The notes below the pieces were generated by a model. That model was not told the origin of the DNA. It made no database searches and saw only the letters and a list, made by a program, of their open reading frames with translations. Positions 43,316 to 52,606 of a stretch of 64,000 nt of DNA are shown one piece after another. The stretch covers positions 496,001 through 560,000 of the forward strand of contig NZ_CP026304.1 of NCBI RefSeq assembly GCF_003054555.1. Direction: 5' to 3'. The stretch is from Streptomyces lunaelactis (GTDB lineage Bacteria; Actinomycetota; Actinomycetes; Streptomycetales; Streptomycetaceae). Each line of letters begins with the position of its first letter. The first letter of the stretch is position 1. The position numbers and the translations under genes are program-made.

Positions 43316-44542
43316 TCAATCGCCCCGGGCATGCAGGGAACGGCCGAGGCGGTGGGCCACAACGCCCGCGAACCGGATCGCGTCGGCCGCAGCGGGCAGC
43401 GGATCGTCCCGGCAGAGCCAGGCCCGTTCCGTACGCCGCCAGGAAAACAGACCGGGCGGCAGCCGGTGCTCGTCCCGCAGCCAGACCGCCGCCGACGGCA
43501 GATCGAGTTGACCGGCGACGAAATCCCGGTTTTCGTCCTGCGGGCTGTCCGGTACGTCACGGCCCGTCAGGTCCAGGTGCATTGCCCGTACCACGTCGAT
43601 TCCGTCGGCGTTCTGGAACAGCCGGAACTGCGCACCTGCGCGCGGGTTGAAATCCACCAGCTTGTAACGCCCGTCGCGACGGTCGTAACGCCAGTCGAGG
43701 TCGGCCGGCCCGCTGTAGCCGATCCGGCGGCACAGCCCCGCGGCCAGCTCCGCCAGGCAGGAATTGCGCAGGGCGACCGCCCTGGTGGTCACCCCCGCGT
43801 ACGGCGGCCACGAGCGCAGCTTCAGGCCGGTGAAGACGACGCGCGGTGTGCCGCCCGCACCGCAGTAGAGGTGGGTGATCCAGTCCTCCGCGTGTTCTCT
43901 CGGGATGTACTCCTGCATCAGGACCGGGGGCAGCGCGCCTGTCGGATACCGGGCCAGCAGCTCCCGCTCGTCGCGGACCACGGTGGTGCCGCTCACGGCC
44001 GGGTTGCGCAGCCTGCTCCACGCCTCGAGGTTCTTGAGCACCAGCGGAAAGCCCAGCTCACGCCCTGCCTCCACCAGTTCGTCGCGATCTGCAGGCGCCC
44101 GGGTGCGCGGGGAGGGCACACCGAGTTCCTCGCACATCCTGTGCAGGCTCGCCTTGTCGGCCAGCCGCCGCGGCAGACCGGAGGGCACCGCGGGGAGCAG
44201 AAAGCACTCCGCCAGTTGGTCGGAGTGCTCCGCCAGCAGGATGGCGGCTTCGTCGTCGGTCGGTACGGGCATGCAGCGCGAGCCGATGGCCCGGCCGATC
44301 GACAGCAGGGCATCGATCAGCAGCCGCGGTTCCTCCAGGCCGGTCGTCGGCCAGACGAACCTGCGGGTGACATGGCGTGAGAACGCCACCGGAGTGAACC
44401 TGTCCTCGACGACGGCGTGGACCGGGACACCCAGCCGCCCGATCGTGCGCACCACGCCGAGGCCGCCGTGGTGCAGGGGATAGCTGCCGATCTTGGTGAG
44501 GAGAGTGGGCATCGCACGGTCGAGGGGTGGTCCGGCGTTCAT
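43316..44542 (-). CDS. ATP-grasp carboxylate-amine ligase-like protein, 408 aa
   Basis: This is an ATP-grasp enzyme with an N-terminal preATP-grasp domain (TKIGSYPLHHGGLGVVRTIG), the lid and ATP-binding strands LGFPLVLKNLEAWSRLRNPA, QEYIPREHAEDWITHLYCGA and the metal site YSGPADLDWRYDRRDGRYKL followed by VDFNPRAGAQFRLF. Such enzymes join a carboxylate, activated as acylphosphate, to an amine. In EPS clusters of other bacteria, ATP-grasp proteins of this type accompany FemAB and deacetylase genes. ATG 44542 has GGAGGGG upstream. It is the first gene of the minus-strand operon and divergent from the second APH-fold gene. Confidence 0.88.
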   Translation of the reverse strand: MNAGPPLDRAMPTLLTKIGSYPLHHGGLGVVRTIGRLGVPVHAVVEDRFTPVAFSRHVTRRFVWPTTGLEEPRLLIDALLSIGRAIGSRCMPVPTDDEAAILLAEHSDQLAECFLLPAVPSGLPRRLADKASLHRMCEELGVPSPRTRAPADRDELVEAGRELGFPLVLKNLEAWSRLRNPAVSGTTVVRDERELLARYPTGALPPVLMQEYIPREHAEDWITHLYCGAGGTPRVVFTGLKLRSWPPYAGVTTRAVALRNSCLAELAAGLCRRIGYSGPADLDWRYDRRDGRYKLVDFNPRAGAQFRLFQNADGIDVVRAMHLDLTGRDVPDSPQDENRDFVAGQLDLPSAAVWLRDEHRLPPGLFSWRRTERAWLCRDDPLPAAADAIRFAGVVAHRLGRSLHARGD

Positions 44543-45132
44543 CCGGCGTCCCCTCCGCCATGGAGATCAGCCATCGTCTCTCCGGACGTCGATGGGGCGG
44601 GCCGCTGTGCGGTGACCGACTGTGGGCAGACGGTGGGCGTCCACACGGGAGTTCACCCATGTGCCGCGTCGGCGTCGGCACATGAAGGTGTGCGAGCCGA
44701 CGTTCACGCCCTGCGCGGAACCGGAGAGTTCGCTGATGCAGGGCGGCAGCGCCGTCGCGGCGGCCGCAGCTGCGACGGCCCTGCACCGCGCACGCCCCGG
44801 CCGATCGTCCGGGAAGGGCCTCGCGTCCATCACTCGTGACCTCTCACTCCGCAGGGACTGGATCTGTACTTCGCTGTCTTTGTGACGGACCGTTACCGCT
44901 GACCGCTATGGCCACTATGAGAGATGATGTCAGAATTAGTGCCATATGTAGCAAGTTGTGGATGACTGGCCTTATGGTGAATGAGATCTGTCCAAAGACC
45001 GGCCGTCGGCAGCCGAGCGGCCGGTGAAGCACCGGGCTGCGGAGAGGAGCACCGCCAACTGGCCCTATCGGATCGGCAGGTTGTGCGCGGCACGGGTCGC
45101 GCCCGTGGGCAGCCATCCCCGGAGGTTTGATC
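44543..45132. promoter_or_regulatory. 590-bp divergent control region in the glycan locus
   Basis: This gap separates the leftward ATP-grasp operon from the rightward APH/GT-C operon. Bases 44905-44990 are A/T-rich (CATATGTAGCAAG, GATGATGTCAGAATTAG) and likely hold promoters. A 39-codon frame from ATG 44908 exists but has no ribosome site. I see no long inverted repeat and no copy of the TetR-type operator found at 54962. Confidence 0.45.
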
Positions 45133-46293
45133 GTGAACCGTGTCCCGACCTTCACGACAGCGCCCGGGACGGCGCCGGGACCTCCGGCCGAGCAGTTCGC
45201 GGACTCCGTGAATTTTCCGAATACTCCGCGTCACCGGAGCGCCCGTGCGCTGTGGGATCCCCTGCTCGGGCTGCTGCCGCTGCGCACTCCGCGTGTTCTC
45301 GGCACATTGACCGACGGTCTGCGGGCGCAACGCTTGGTGCGCGGGATGCATCCCCGCGAGGTCACTGTGGTCCGGCGCCCCACCTGGCCCCAGACCAATC
45401 TGCTGGTGTTCGGGTTGCGGCGGGGCAACCTGACCGTCGTGGTCAAACACCCCAGGAACGAACGGGCGGCCGGCGCCCTCGCCCGTGAATGGGACGTTCT
45501 GCGGGAGCTGGCCGCGGACGACCGGCTCGCCCCCTGGCGGCAGCTGCTGCCGCAGGCCGTCAGCTATCTGCCCGGCGGGCCTGGCCGGATGCTCGCCCAG
45601 GGGCGGCTTGTGGGCGTACCCGCGGAGCGCCTGGTCCGGGGCCGACCGCAGGATCTGCACCGAACGGTCACCGCTGCCCTCTCATTTCTGGCGGAACTGC
45701 GGCGTGCGACCGGAGTTGCGCAGCCGGGCGCCGAACGGTCCGGTGAATGGGCCGAACCGCAGCTGGAGATCCTTTCCACGGAGATCGGATGGTGCCGGGC
45801 GGGTGCGGGTGCGGCGGGACTTCAGGCGCTGCGCCGGCGCCTGTACGAGGGCCTGGCCAAGGCCGTCATGACGGAGGCCTGGACGCATGGGGACTTCCAC
45901 CCGGGCAATGTGCTGCTGAGTGAGGAGCGCGCCCGGGTCGCCGGTGTGTACGACTGGGGCAACGCGCGGATGGACGGCCCGTCGGAGATCGACGCCTGCA
46001 TGTTCGTACTGGCCGTCCGGGCGGCGCTCAGCGGCCGCCCGCTGGGGAGGCTGGTTGCCGATGCCGTCCGTGCCGGTGGGCTGCCGGCCGCGGATCGTGA
46101 ACTGCTCTCGGCCGCCGCCGTGGATCCGGACGTCGGCGGCGACTCGGCGGTACTGCCGCTCCTGACCTGGCTGTGGCACGTGTCCGGCAATGTGCGGAAG
46201 TCGTCGCAGTTCGGGCGAAGTCACTGGTGGGTTTCCGACACCGTCGCACCTGTCCTCGAGGAGGCCTCCCGATGGGCAAGCGTCGGACACTGA
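45133..46293 (+). CDS. APH-fold kinase, paralogue of 42041, 386 aa
   Basis: Layout as in the 42041 protein: an N-terminal GLLPLRTPRVLGTLTDGLRA region, LVFGLRRGNLTVVVKHPRNE with the ATP lysine, WTHGDFHPGNVLLSEERARV with the catalytic Asp, and YDWGNARMDGPSEI for metal. The C-terminus repeats LPLLTWLWHVSGNVRKSSQF and SHWWVSDTVAPVLEE. I start at GTG 45133 because GGAGG lies 7 bases before it; a TTG six bases earlier is less likely. It overlaps the next gene by 22 bases. The two paralogues, one in each divergent operon, suggest two related phosphorylation steps or a duplicated function. Confidence 0.88.
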   Translation: MNRVPTFTTAPGTAPGPPAEQFADSVNFPNTPRHRSARALWDPLLGLLPLRTPRVLGTLTDGLRAQRLVRGMHPREVTVVRRPTWPQTNLLVFGLRRGNLTVVVKHPRNERAAGALAREWDVLRELAADDRLAPWRQLLPQAVSYLPGGPGRMLAQGRLVGVPAERLVRGRPQDLHRTVTAALSFLAELRRATGVAQPGAERSGEWAEPQLEILSTEIGWCRAGAGAAGLQALRRRLYEGLAKAVMTEAWTHGDFHPGNVLLSEERARVAGVYDWGNARMDGPSEIDACMFVLAVRAALSGRPLGRLVADAVRAGGLPAADRELLSAAAVDPDVGGDSAVLPLLTWLWHVSGNVRKSSQFGRSHWWVSDTVAPVLEEASRWASVGH

Positions 46294-48098
46294 CAGGCGG
46301 CTCCATGCCGACTCGTGCAGGCACCGAGGCGCCGCCAGGCACGTCCCCGACGGGCGAATCCGGGCCATGGCGAGCCACCACCCGCCGCTGGGTGATCAGG
46401 GCCGTGCTGCTGACCGCGCTCGCGCTGTGGCTGCTGTCTCTGCGCAATGTCGACCTCGACCGGATGCGGGATCTCGGTCTGCTCCAGGTGCTGCCGGTGC
46501 TCTTCTGGATCGCGATGGCCCTGCTCACCTTGGGCTTCTGCGTCGCCCTGAGTAACCGGCGCACCGGCAACGGTTGGTTCGCGGCCTACGTCCTGGCCCT
46601 GATCGCGGTCATCCACGCCACCCCTTCGCTGCTGTACCCGGAACTGCGCTACTCATGGGCGTGGAAGCATGTGGCGGTCATCGACGCGATGCTGCGGCAC
46701 GGCGGCGAGGTGCCGCACGCCGAAGAATTCTCCATCTACAACCAGTGGCCGGGTTTCTTCCAGCTCAACGCGCTGTTCCTACGGGCCACCGGTCTTGGGT
46801 CCCCCCTCGGCTACGCCGAGTGGACGCAGCCGTTGGTCAACGTTCTGCTGCTCGGCCCGCTGCTGTTGATGTACCGCGCGGTCGCACGTGACCGGAGGCT
46901 GATCTGGGGGGCCGTCTGGATCTACTACTCCTGTTCCTGGGTGGGGCAGGACTACTTCGCGCCGCAGGCCTTCGCCTTTCTGCTGTTCGTGACCGTGATC
47001 GCCTTGGTCCTGCGGCAGCTGCCGTCCTCCGCGCTCCCGCGGCCCGGCCGTCAGCGACGAGGATCCTGGCCGCCGGGACTGCTGCTCCTGGTGTTGGTGA
47101 TCGTGGCCGCGATCGTGTCCTCGCATCCACTCACCCCGCTGATGCTGCTCAGTGCGCTGGTGGTGCTGTCGCTGCCGCGACGCAACCGGCGGGTGGTGCT
47201 GCCGGTGCTGGCCGGGGCGGTCGTGCTCACCGCCGCCTGGGACGCCACCGTGGCACGGCCGTATATCTCGGCCGACCTCAGCAGTCTCGTGAATGATCTT
47301 CTCCAGCCTGACGCGAACGTCGTCTCCGGGTTGGCCAGGCTGGGGCCTGCTGCTCCGGGACAGGTCATCGTGTCCTGGGTCGACCGGGGCCTGTCCGGGG
47401 CCGCCTTCCTGCTGGCTGCGATCGCTTTCGCGCGCCGCCCCTGGACACGCCGTACCGGACTCCCGTTGCTCGTGGTCTCCCCCATGCTTCTCCTGGCCGC
47501 GAACGCCTACGGCGGAGAGATGATCTTCCGGGCCTACCTGTTCGCACTGCCCGCCGCAGCCTTCCTGATCGCGGCCCTGCTCCTGCGGGAGGGCACGCGG
47601 CCGCGTCGGCGGATGCTCGCCGTCTACCCCGTTCTGCTGGCCATGCTCGGCGGCCTGGTCTTCGGCTACTACGGCAAGGAGGCGATGAACCACTTCACTT
47701 CCCAGGAGGCCGCTGCCGTCCGCTATCTGATCGACACCGCTCCACCGGGTTCACGGATCGTCTCCCTCAGCTCGTCCATGCCCGGCGTGGACGAGGACTA
47801 CGACCTGCATGAACGTGCGCCCGTGGACGACCAGGACCTCGCTGACAAGCGGCTACTGGTGAGGAACCCGCTGTCGGGTGTGCAGGCGCTCGTCGACGTG
47901 GCCACCGCCAGTGAGCCGGCCTACGTCATCCTCAGCCGTGCACAGGCCGCCGAAAGCTACCTCAACGGAACGCTTCCCGCCGACACCGTGTCGCGGCTGC
48001 AGTCGGCGCTCGCCAAAGCACCGAACTTCACGCTCGTCTACCGCAACCGCGACGCAGCGGTCTACCGGTACGACGCTCCAGCGGAGGGGACACACTGA
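46272..48098 (+). CDS. GT-C-like multi-pass membrane protein, 608 aa
   Basis: The protein has about 10-12 membrane helices (WVIRAVLLTALALWLLSLRN, FAAYVLALIAVIHATPSLLY, later LLLLVLVIVAAIVSSHPLTP). The large loop after the third helix, RYSWAWKHVAVIDAMLRHGG with EFSIYNQWPGFFQLNALF, resembles the first extracytoplasmic loop of GT-C glycosyltransferases or O-antigen polymerases. The C-terminal 130 residues form a soluble domain (YLIDTAPPGSRIVSLSSSMP). It would use lipid-linked sugars outside the membrane. Start ATG 46272 has GAGGAGG 8 bases upstream inside the preceding gene. The next gene starts within its stop codon. Confidence 0.85.
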   Translation: MGKRRTLTGGSMPTRAGTEAPPGTSPTGESGPWRATTRRWVIRAVLLTALALWLLSLRNVDLDRMRDLGLLQVLPVLFWIAMALLTLGFCVALSNRRTGNGWFAAYVLALIAVIHATPSLLYPELRYSWAWKHVAVIDAMLRHGGEVPHAEEFSIYNQWPGFFQLNALFLRATGLGSPLGYAEWTQPLVNVLLLGPLLLMYRAVARDRRLIWGAVWIYYSCSWVGQDYFAPQAFAFLLFVTVIALVLRQLPSSALPRPGRQRRGSWPPGLLLLVLVIVAAIVSSHPLTPLMLLSALVVLSLPRRNRRVVLPVLAGAVVLTAAWDATVARPYISADLSSLVNDLLQPDANVVSGLARLGPAAPGQVIVSWVDRGLSGAAFLLAAIAFARRPWTRRTGLPLLVVSPMLLLAANAYGGEMIFRAYLFALPAAAFLIAALLLREGTRPRRRMLAVYPVLLAMLGGLVFGYYGKEAMNHFTSQEAAAVRYLIDTAPPGSRIVSLSSSMPGVDEDYDLHERAPVDDQDLADKRLLVRNPLSGVQALVDVATASEPAYVILSRAQAAESYLNGTLPADTVSRLQSALAKAPNFTLVYRNRDAAVYRYDAPAEGTH

Positions 48099-48490
48099 TG
48101 ACTTCGCTGCGCTGGGGGCTCGCCCTGTCTGGCTGGGCTGCTCTAGCGGTCACCGCTCTGCCGGCCGCCCACCCCTTGCGGGTGCTGGTCATTGCCGCCT
48201 TCCTGCTCGTCTGTCCTGGACTTGCGGCCGTACAGTCGCTGCGACCGGCGGCGCGACGAGGCCGAGATCCGGCCGAGCTCCTGGAAGCCGCCGTGCTCAG
48301 CGTGGTGGTCAGCCTCTCGCTGTCGGTGCTCGTGGCGGAGGCGCTTTTCCTCAGCGGCACGTTCACCGCCCGGCGGGCTCTGCTGGCGCTCGCCGTTCTC
48401 ACCTCACTCCTGGCGCTTGTGCCGCGACCTGGCAGCAAGCGGTCCAAGGAGCGGCCGGTCACCGCGGAATCCACTGAGCCGGAAGGGTAG
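48098..48490 (+). CDS. Small membrane protein coupled to GT-C gene, 130 aa
   Basis: Three to four hydrophobic segments are visible: LRWGLALSGWAALAVTALPA, RVLVIAAFLLVCPGLAAVQS, EAAVLSVVVSLSLSVLVAEA and RALLALAVLTSLLALVPR. A short basic, polar tail follows. ATG 48098 shares its A with the TGA of the GT-C gene (TGATG). No domain name fits, but the arrangement as a small coupled subunit suggests it assists the preceding membrane protein. Confidence 0.8.
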   Translation: MTSLRWGLALSGWAALAVTALPAAHPLRVLVIAAFLLVCPGLAAVQSLRPAARRGRDPAELLEAAVLSVVVSLSLSVLVAEALFLSGTFTARRALLALAVLTSLLALVPRPGSKRSKERPVTAESTEPEG

Positions 48491-48594
48491 CCGTGACAGG
48501 GAATGGCGCTGCGCGGAAAGGCCCGCGAATGGTTGCCTTCCGGTGGCTGGTGCACCCTGGTTGAAGAACCTTTCCTCGGCGAGGAGGTACGGGA

Positions 48595-49866
48595 ATGCCC
48601 CCGAATTTCAGCGCGACCACCCGGTACCGGGCGGCCAAGGAAGCGACCGGGATCCGCCGTGACCGGGATCCGGTCGTCGTCATCGGAGCTGGACCGTACG
48701 GGCTCGCCATCGCTGCCCGGCTGAGCGCCGCGGGTGTTCCCTTCAGAATTTTCGGCGAGCCGATGCAGGGCTGGCAGACCCATATGCCCGAAGGGATGTT
48801 TCTGAAGTCCGTCCCGGCGGCGTCGTCGATTTCCGCCCCGGAGCCCGGGTACGGGTTCGCGGATTTCCGCGCGGCTCAGGGCAACGGGCCGGTTGGCGAT
48901 CTCTACCCGATCCCGGTCGAGGAATTCATCCGCTACGGGCGATGGTTCCAGGAACGCCGCGTGCCCGAAGTGGAGCGGTCGATGGTGCGCGGTGTGCAGG
49001 CCGTCGACGGCGGGTTCGGCATCACTCTCGACTCCGGCGAGGAGTTCCCCGCCGGAGCTGTGGTGATCTCCACGGGGCTGGTCCCGTTCGCCCATGAGCC
49101 ACCGGAGCTGCGCGGCCTCGCCGCCGCGGGGCTGACCTCCCACCCGTGCGAGCACCGGAACATGACCGGCTTCGCAGGGAAGCAAGTGGCCGTCCTGGGT
49201 GCGGGACAGTCGGCGCTGGAGAGCGCAGCACTGCTGTACGAGGCGGGTGCCCGCCCCACCGTGGTGGCCCGTGCCCCTGCCGTCGTTTTCGGTGATCCTC
49301 CGCAGGCGGACCGGTACGGCGCCCGTTCCCGTTCCACCCGGCTGTACAAGCCTGGCTCCGTGCTGGGCCCCGGCTGGTCGCTCCTGGCTGTGAGCCGAGG
49401 CGCGGCCGCCTACCGCCATTTGCCGACATCCGTGCGGATGCGCCTGCTGCACGACGTGCTGGGCCCGTCCGGTGCCTGGTGGCTGCGGGAGCGCGTGGAC
49501 GGCCGCTTCCCGGTGCTGTGCGGGCGCTCGGTGCGCTCCTCCGTGCCGGAGGAGGGGACGGTGCGCCTCGAGTTGGCGGACACCGGCGGCGGAACCGAGC
49601 TGCTGCGCGCCGACCATCTCCTGGCGGCCACGGGCTACCGGGTGGACGTGGACCGGCTCGGGCTCCTGGAGCCCACACTTCGTCAGGCGGTGCGGACCTT
49701 CGGCGGTGCACCGCGGCTGTCCGCCGGCTTCGAGTCTTCGGTGCCCGGCCTCTATTTCACCGGGCTGGCCGCGGCACCCAGCTTCGGGCCGGTCCTGCGA
49801 TTCGTCTGCGGTACAGGTTTCGCCGCCCGGCAGGTCGCCGACTCGGTCGCGGCCAGGAACCGGTGA
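48595..49866 (+). CDS. FAD/NAD(P)-binding oxidoreductase, 423 aa
   Basis: This is a two-dinucleotide-domain flavoprotein of the lysine-hydroxylase/flavin-monooxygenase-like group. The FAD motif is VVVIGAGPYGLAIAARLSAA (about 27-46) and the NAD(P) motif VAVLGAGQSALESAALLYEA (about 199-218). The segment GWQTHMPEGMFLKSVPAAS is typical of these proteins, and LYFTGLAAAPSFGPVLRFVC closes the fold. It could oxidise a sugar or amine substituent of the polymer, or a small molecule. ATG 48595 has GAGGAGG upstream. Its stop overlaps the GTG of the GH16 lipoprotein gene, so the two are translated together, an unusual pairing. Confidence 0.88.
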   Translation: MPPNFSATTRYRAAKEATGIRRDRDPVVVIGAGPYGLAIAARLSAAGVPFRIFGEPMQGWQTHMPEGMFLKSVPAASSISAPEPGYGFADFRAAQGNGPVGDLYPIPVEEFIRYGRWFQERRVPEVERSMVRGVQAVDGGFGITLDSGEEFPAGAVVISTGLVPFAHEPPELRGLAAAGLTSHPCEHRNMTGFAGKQVAVLGAGQSALESAALLYEAGARPTVVARAPAVVFGDPPQADRYGARSRSTRLYKPGSVLGPGWSLLAVSRGAAAYRHLPTSVRMRLLHDVLGPSGAWWLRERVDGRFPVLCGRSVRSSVPEEGTVRLELADTGGGTELLRADHLLAATGYRVDVDRLGLLEPTLRQAVRTFGGAPRLSAGFESSVPGLYFTGLAAAPSFGPVLRFVCGTGFAARQVADSVAARNR

Positions 49867-50684
49867 CAGCGGGGCCGGCCGCGCGGGTCTGGCAGGCGGT
49901 GGCTGCGTGCCTGCTCATGCTGGCGACGGCCTGCGGCAGCGGCACCATGGCCCCGAGCCCGCCTGCTGCGGGCACGTGGCGGCTGGTCTTCTACGACGAC
50001 TTCGACGGCTCGAAACTCGATACCGATCGCTGGGTCACCTGCTACGACTGGAACGAGGACGGGTGCACCAACAACGGGAACGACGAGGTGCAGTGGTACC
50101 TCCCTGGCCAGGTGTCGGTGGGCGGAGGCCACCTCACCCTCAGCGCCGAGCGCCGTACCACCAAGGGGAGCGACGGCAAGGCCTACCCGTGGACCTCCGG
50201 CATGATCACAACCGGGCGTGACCACTGGGACGGCCGTCCCCGGCGGACCTTCACTTATGGCTACTTCGAGGCGGCGATCCGCATTCCCCCTGAGGCCGGC
50301 ATGTTCCCGGCCTTCTGGATGATGCCCGCGTCCCGGTACACACCTCCCGAGCTGGACATCATGGAGTCCTTCGAAACCACGCAGCAAGCCGAGATGTCTG
50401 TGCACTGGCGGGACCGCGAGGGTGCCGAACAGCGGGAGGGAGGAGCGTACGGACCGGTCGATTTCCCCGCCGGGTACCACGTGTTCGGGCTCCTCTGGGA
50501 GCCCGACGGGCTGACCTGGTACGTGGACGACGTCAAGCGGTTCCGGGTGACCGACCCGGCCCGGATCCCGAACGTCCCCATGGAAGTGCTGATCAATCTG
50601 GCTGTGGGTGTTCCCGATCCTCCGCCCCCCTCGGTCGACTCCGCGCGGATGCGGGTGGACTGGGTACGCGTCTGGCAGCACTGA
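49863..50684 (+). CDS. GH16 lipoprotein, 273 aa
   Basis: GTG 49863 overlaps the previous stop (GTGA). A lipoprotein signal (VWQAVAACLLMLATACGSG, lipid Cys at about residue 24) leads directly into a GH16 domain: LVFYDDFDGSKLDTDRWVTC, then GYFEAAIRIPPEAGMFPAFW and the catalytic ELDIME (about 163-168), ending MRVDWVRVWQH. It would act on the outer face of the membrane, processing or trimming the polymer made by this locus. It differs from the 35255 enzyme by lacking a linker and accessory domain. Its end faces the deacetylase gene 23 bases away. Confidence 0.9.
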   Translation: MTAGPAARVWQAVAACLLMLATACGSGTMAPSPPAAGTWRLVFYDDFDGSKLDTDRWVTCYDWNEDGCTNNGNDEVQWYLPGQVSVGGGHLTLSAERRTTKGSDGKAYPWTSGMITTGRDHWDGRPRRTFTYGYFEAAIRIPPEAGMFPAFWMMPASRYTPPELDIMESFETTQQAEMSVHWRDREGAEQREGGAYGPVDFPAGYHVFGLLWEPDGLTWYVDDVKRFRVTDPARIPNVPMEVLINLAVGVPDPPPPSVDSARMRVDWVRVWQH

Positions 50685-50707
50685 GCGAGAGCGGGCGTCA
50701 GCCTCTG

Positions 50708-51520
50708 TCAGGCTGCCGGAAGAGCTTGGTACGGCCGGTGCAGCCGTGCCCGGAGCCGGCGGTACGAGCGCCATCCCCTGGTCCGCACTCGCTCGGGAAA
50801 CGGGGCCACCGGGGCGCCGGCTCCTTCGGTCCACAGCCTGAAGAGTTCCGGGCCGGTGTCGGTGTGCACCATCAGCCGGGCGATCCTCAGTGGGTCGTCC
50901 CCGGGCGAACTGAAGGCATTGCTGACGGCGGCGGCCGATGTCCAGCCCGCCTCCCGCACCATGCGGCAGACGGCGAGGCTCGAGTAACCGTGGGGATAGG
51001 CGAACGCGGAGACCGGGTGACCGAGGGCGTCCTCGAGTTGGTCTTTGCAGCCGGCCACCTCATCCCTCAGCGGGCGCCCGGACAGCGTGTCGAGCTGCGG
51101 ATGCGTCCTGGTGTGACCGCCTATCTCGAAGCCGAGCTCATCCAGCTCCTCGACCTGGCCCCAGCTGAGCATTGGCGCGGGCGGGAAGAGACTGCCGCCG
51201 GGCGGCCGGCCCGGTGCGTGCATCGCGCCCGTGGTGATGTACAGGGTGGCGGGAAGTCCCCGATCGGCGAGCAGCGGAGCCACCGTCGAGTAGAAATCGG
51301 CGTATCCGTCGTCGAAGGTCAGCACGGCGGACCGGGCCGGAATCGGAGGGCCGCCGTGCAGGGCCGCCACGAGTCGCCGCAGCGGGATCACATCGAGGCC
51401 GCTGCCCACGATGCGGTCGAGATGATCGGCAAGGGTGCGAGGGCTCACGGTGAGCGGCGCGATCCACGACGGCGGGTCGAGGGTGACCGAGTGGTAGAGG
51501 AAGACGGGCACGGCGTTCAT
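50708..51520 (-). CDS. Polysaccharide deacetylase (NodB-type, CE4), 270 aa
   Basis: The CE4/NodB fold is clear. VFLYHSVTLDPPSW starts the chain, AVLTFDDGYADFYSTVAPLL carries the catalytic Asp pair, and GFEIGGHTRTHPQLDTL the H-x3-H zinc ligands. SAFAYPHGYSSLAVCRMVRE is a later motif. There is no signal peptide or membrane helix after ATG 51520, so a cytoplasmic or unusual export route must be assumed, as in some EPS-linked deacetylases. The ATG overlaps the stop of the glycosyltransferase gene upstream (ATGA). It removes N- or O-acetyl groups, possibly exposing amines for the FemAB-like or ATP-grasp enzymes. Confidence 0.9.
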   Translation of the reverse strand: MNAVPVFLYHSVTLDPPSWIAPLTVSPRTLADHLDRIVGSGLDVIPLRRLVAALHGGPPIPARSAVLTFDDGYADFYSTVAPLLADRGLPATLYITTGAMHAPGRPPGGSLFPPAPMLSWGQVEELDELGFEIGGHTRTHPQLDTLSGRPLRDEVAGCKDQLEDALGHPVSAFAYPHGYSSLAVCRMVREAGWTSAAAVSNAFSSPGDDPLRIARLMVHTDTGPELFRLWTEGAGAPVAPFPERVRTRGWRSYRRLRARLHRPYQALPAA

Positions 51521-52524
51521 GGACGGCTCCTGCCGACGGGCACGGGCGCCTCGTCGGTGCTCGAACCACCCACGGGCGGCGGCGGGCGGTGCGGAGCGGA
51601 GGGGGACGAGAGCGAGTGGATCCGGCCGACGGCGTAACCGGCGACGGTGGCGCAGACACCCGTGGACAGCGCCGCGAGGGTGCGCAGGGCGCCTGGACGG
51701 CCCGGCTGCAGATTCCGGGCGAAGGCCCGGGGGATGGTCGATCTCAGATAGGTGCGCTCGCTGGCCAGGGCGGCCCTGCTGCCGCTGTGCCGGGCGACCA
51801 GCGCCTTGGACAGCCCTTCCGCGTAGCAACGCGACCTGAAGTAGGCCCAGTTGGAACGTGTCCCGGGGACCCGGTGACGTACCGCTGCGGCAGGTTCGTA
51901 GAGTAGTACGGCGTCGGGCAGCCGGGCCGCGATCCGCAGACACAGCTCTGTCTCCTCGCATCCCAGGGGGCGGGTTCCGACCCGTCCGAGGTCGGTGCGG
52001 AAGCCGCCGGCCAGGACCACCTCGGACCTGCGGAAGGACATGTTGGCACCGATGAAGTTCCGCACCGGCGCGGGCCTTTCGGGCAGTCCGCGGTACGAGC
52101 AGCCGACCACCCAGTCGAATTCCGGCGGGAACCACACCGGCCGGTGCGTGACCCACCACGGCCGGACGAGCCCCCCGACACCCACGACACGGGGGTCGGT
52201 GTAGTGCTCCAGCATGCGGTCGGTCCAGTCAGGATCGGCGGCAGCGTCGTCATCGAGGAAGGCCACCACGTCGCCGCGGGCCGCGGCCACCCCGGTGTTA
52301 CGTGCGCCGGAGAGGCCCTTGCGCTCGCGGTTGGGAACCACCCGGACTCCGGGCAGCGAGGCGGTGGCCTGCTCGTAGAGTTCCTGGCAGTGGTCGATCA
52401 CCAGCACGATCTCGTCCGCCGCGCGCTCCTGGGCACATACCGAGCCGACCGCGGCCCGGATGTCCTCCCACCGGTCGAGGGTGTAGGCGCAGATGATGAC
52501 AGACAGGCTCGGTGCGGTGCTCAT
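51517..52524 (-). CDS. GT2 glycosyltransferase, 335 aa
   Basis: This is a GT-A fold family 2 enzyme. Nucleotide-sugar-binding LSVIICAYTLDRWEDIRAAV begins the chain, then VVPNRERKGLSGARNTGVAA and the metal-binding VVAFLDDDAAADPDWTDRML. The acceptor side includes NFIGANMSFRRSEVVLAGGF and GCEETELCLRIA. A helical tail with a weak hydrophobic segment (TLAALSTGVCATVAGYAVG) and a proline-rich end may bind the membrane. ATG 52524 is 82 bases after the preceding glycosyltransferase stop. Its product is likely a lipid-linked glycan intermediate together with the other two transferases. Confidence 0.9.
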   Translation of the reverse strand: MSTAPSLSVIICAYTLDRWEDIRAAVGSVCAQERAADEIVLVIDHCQELYEQATASLPGVRVVPNRERKGLSGARNTGVAAARGDVVAFLDDDAAADPDWTDRMLEHYTDPRVVGVGGLVRPWWVTHRPVWFPPEFDWVVGCSYRGLPERPAPVRNFIGANMSFRRSEVVLAGGFRTDLGRVGTRPLGCEETELCLRIAARLPDAVLLYEPAAAVRHRVPGTRSNWAYFRSRCYAEGLSKALVARHSGSRAALASERTYLRSTIPRAFARNLQPGRPGALRTLAALSTGVCATVAGYAVGRIHSLSSPSAPHRPPPPVGGSSTDEAPVPVGRSRP

Positions 52525-52606
52525 GACGGCCTCCCGGCGGTGGCGGGGGGCGTGGTCGCCGTTCCCGCCGGCTCGGATGCCCTGAGGGCACGTGATGCGT
52601 ACACAG

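Noticed and set aside
44908..45027. 39-codon frame in the divergent glycan promoter
   Set aside because: No ribosome site or family match, and it sits in the A/T-rich promoter segment.
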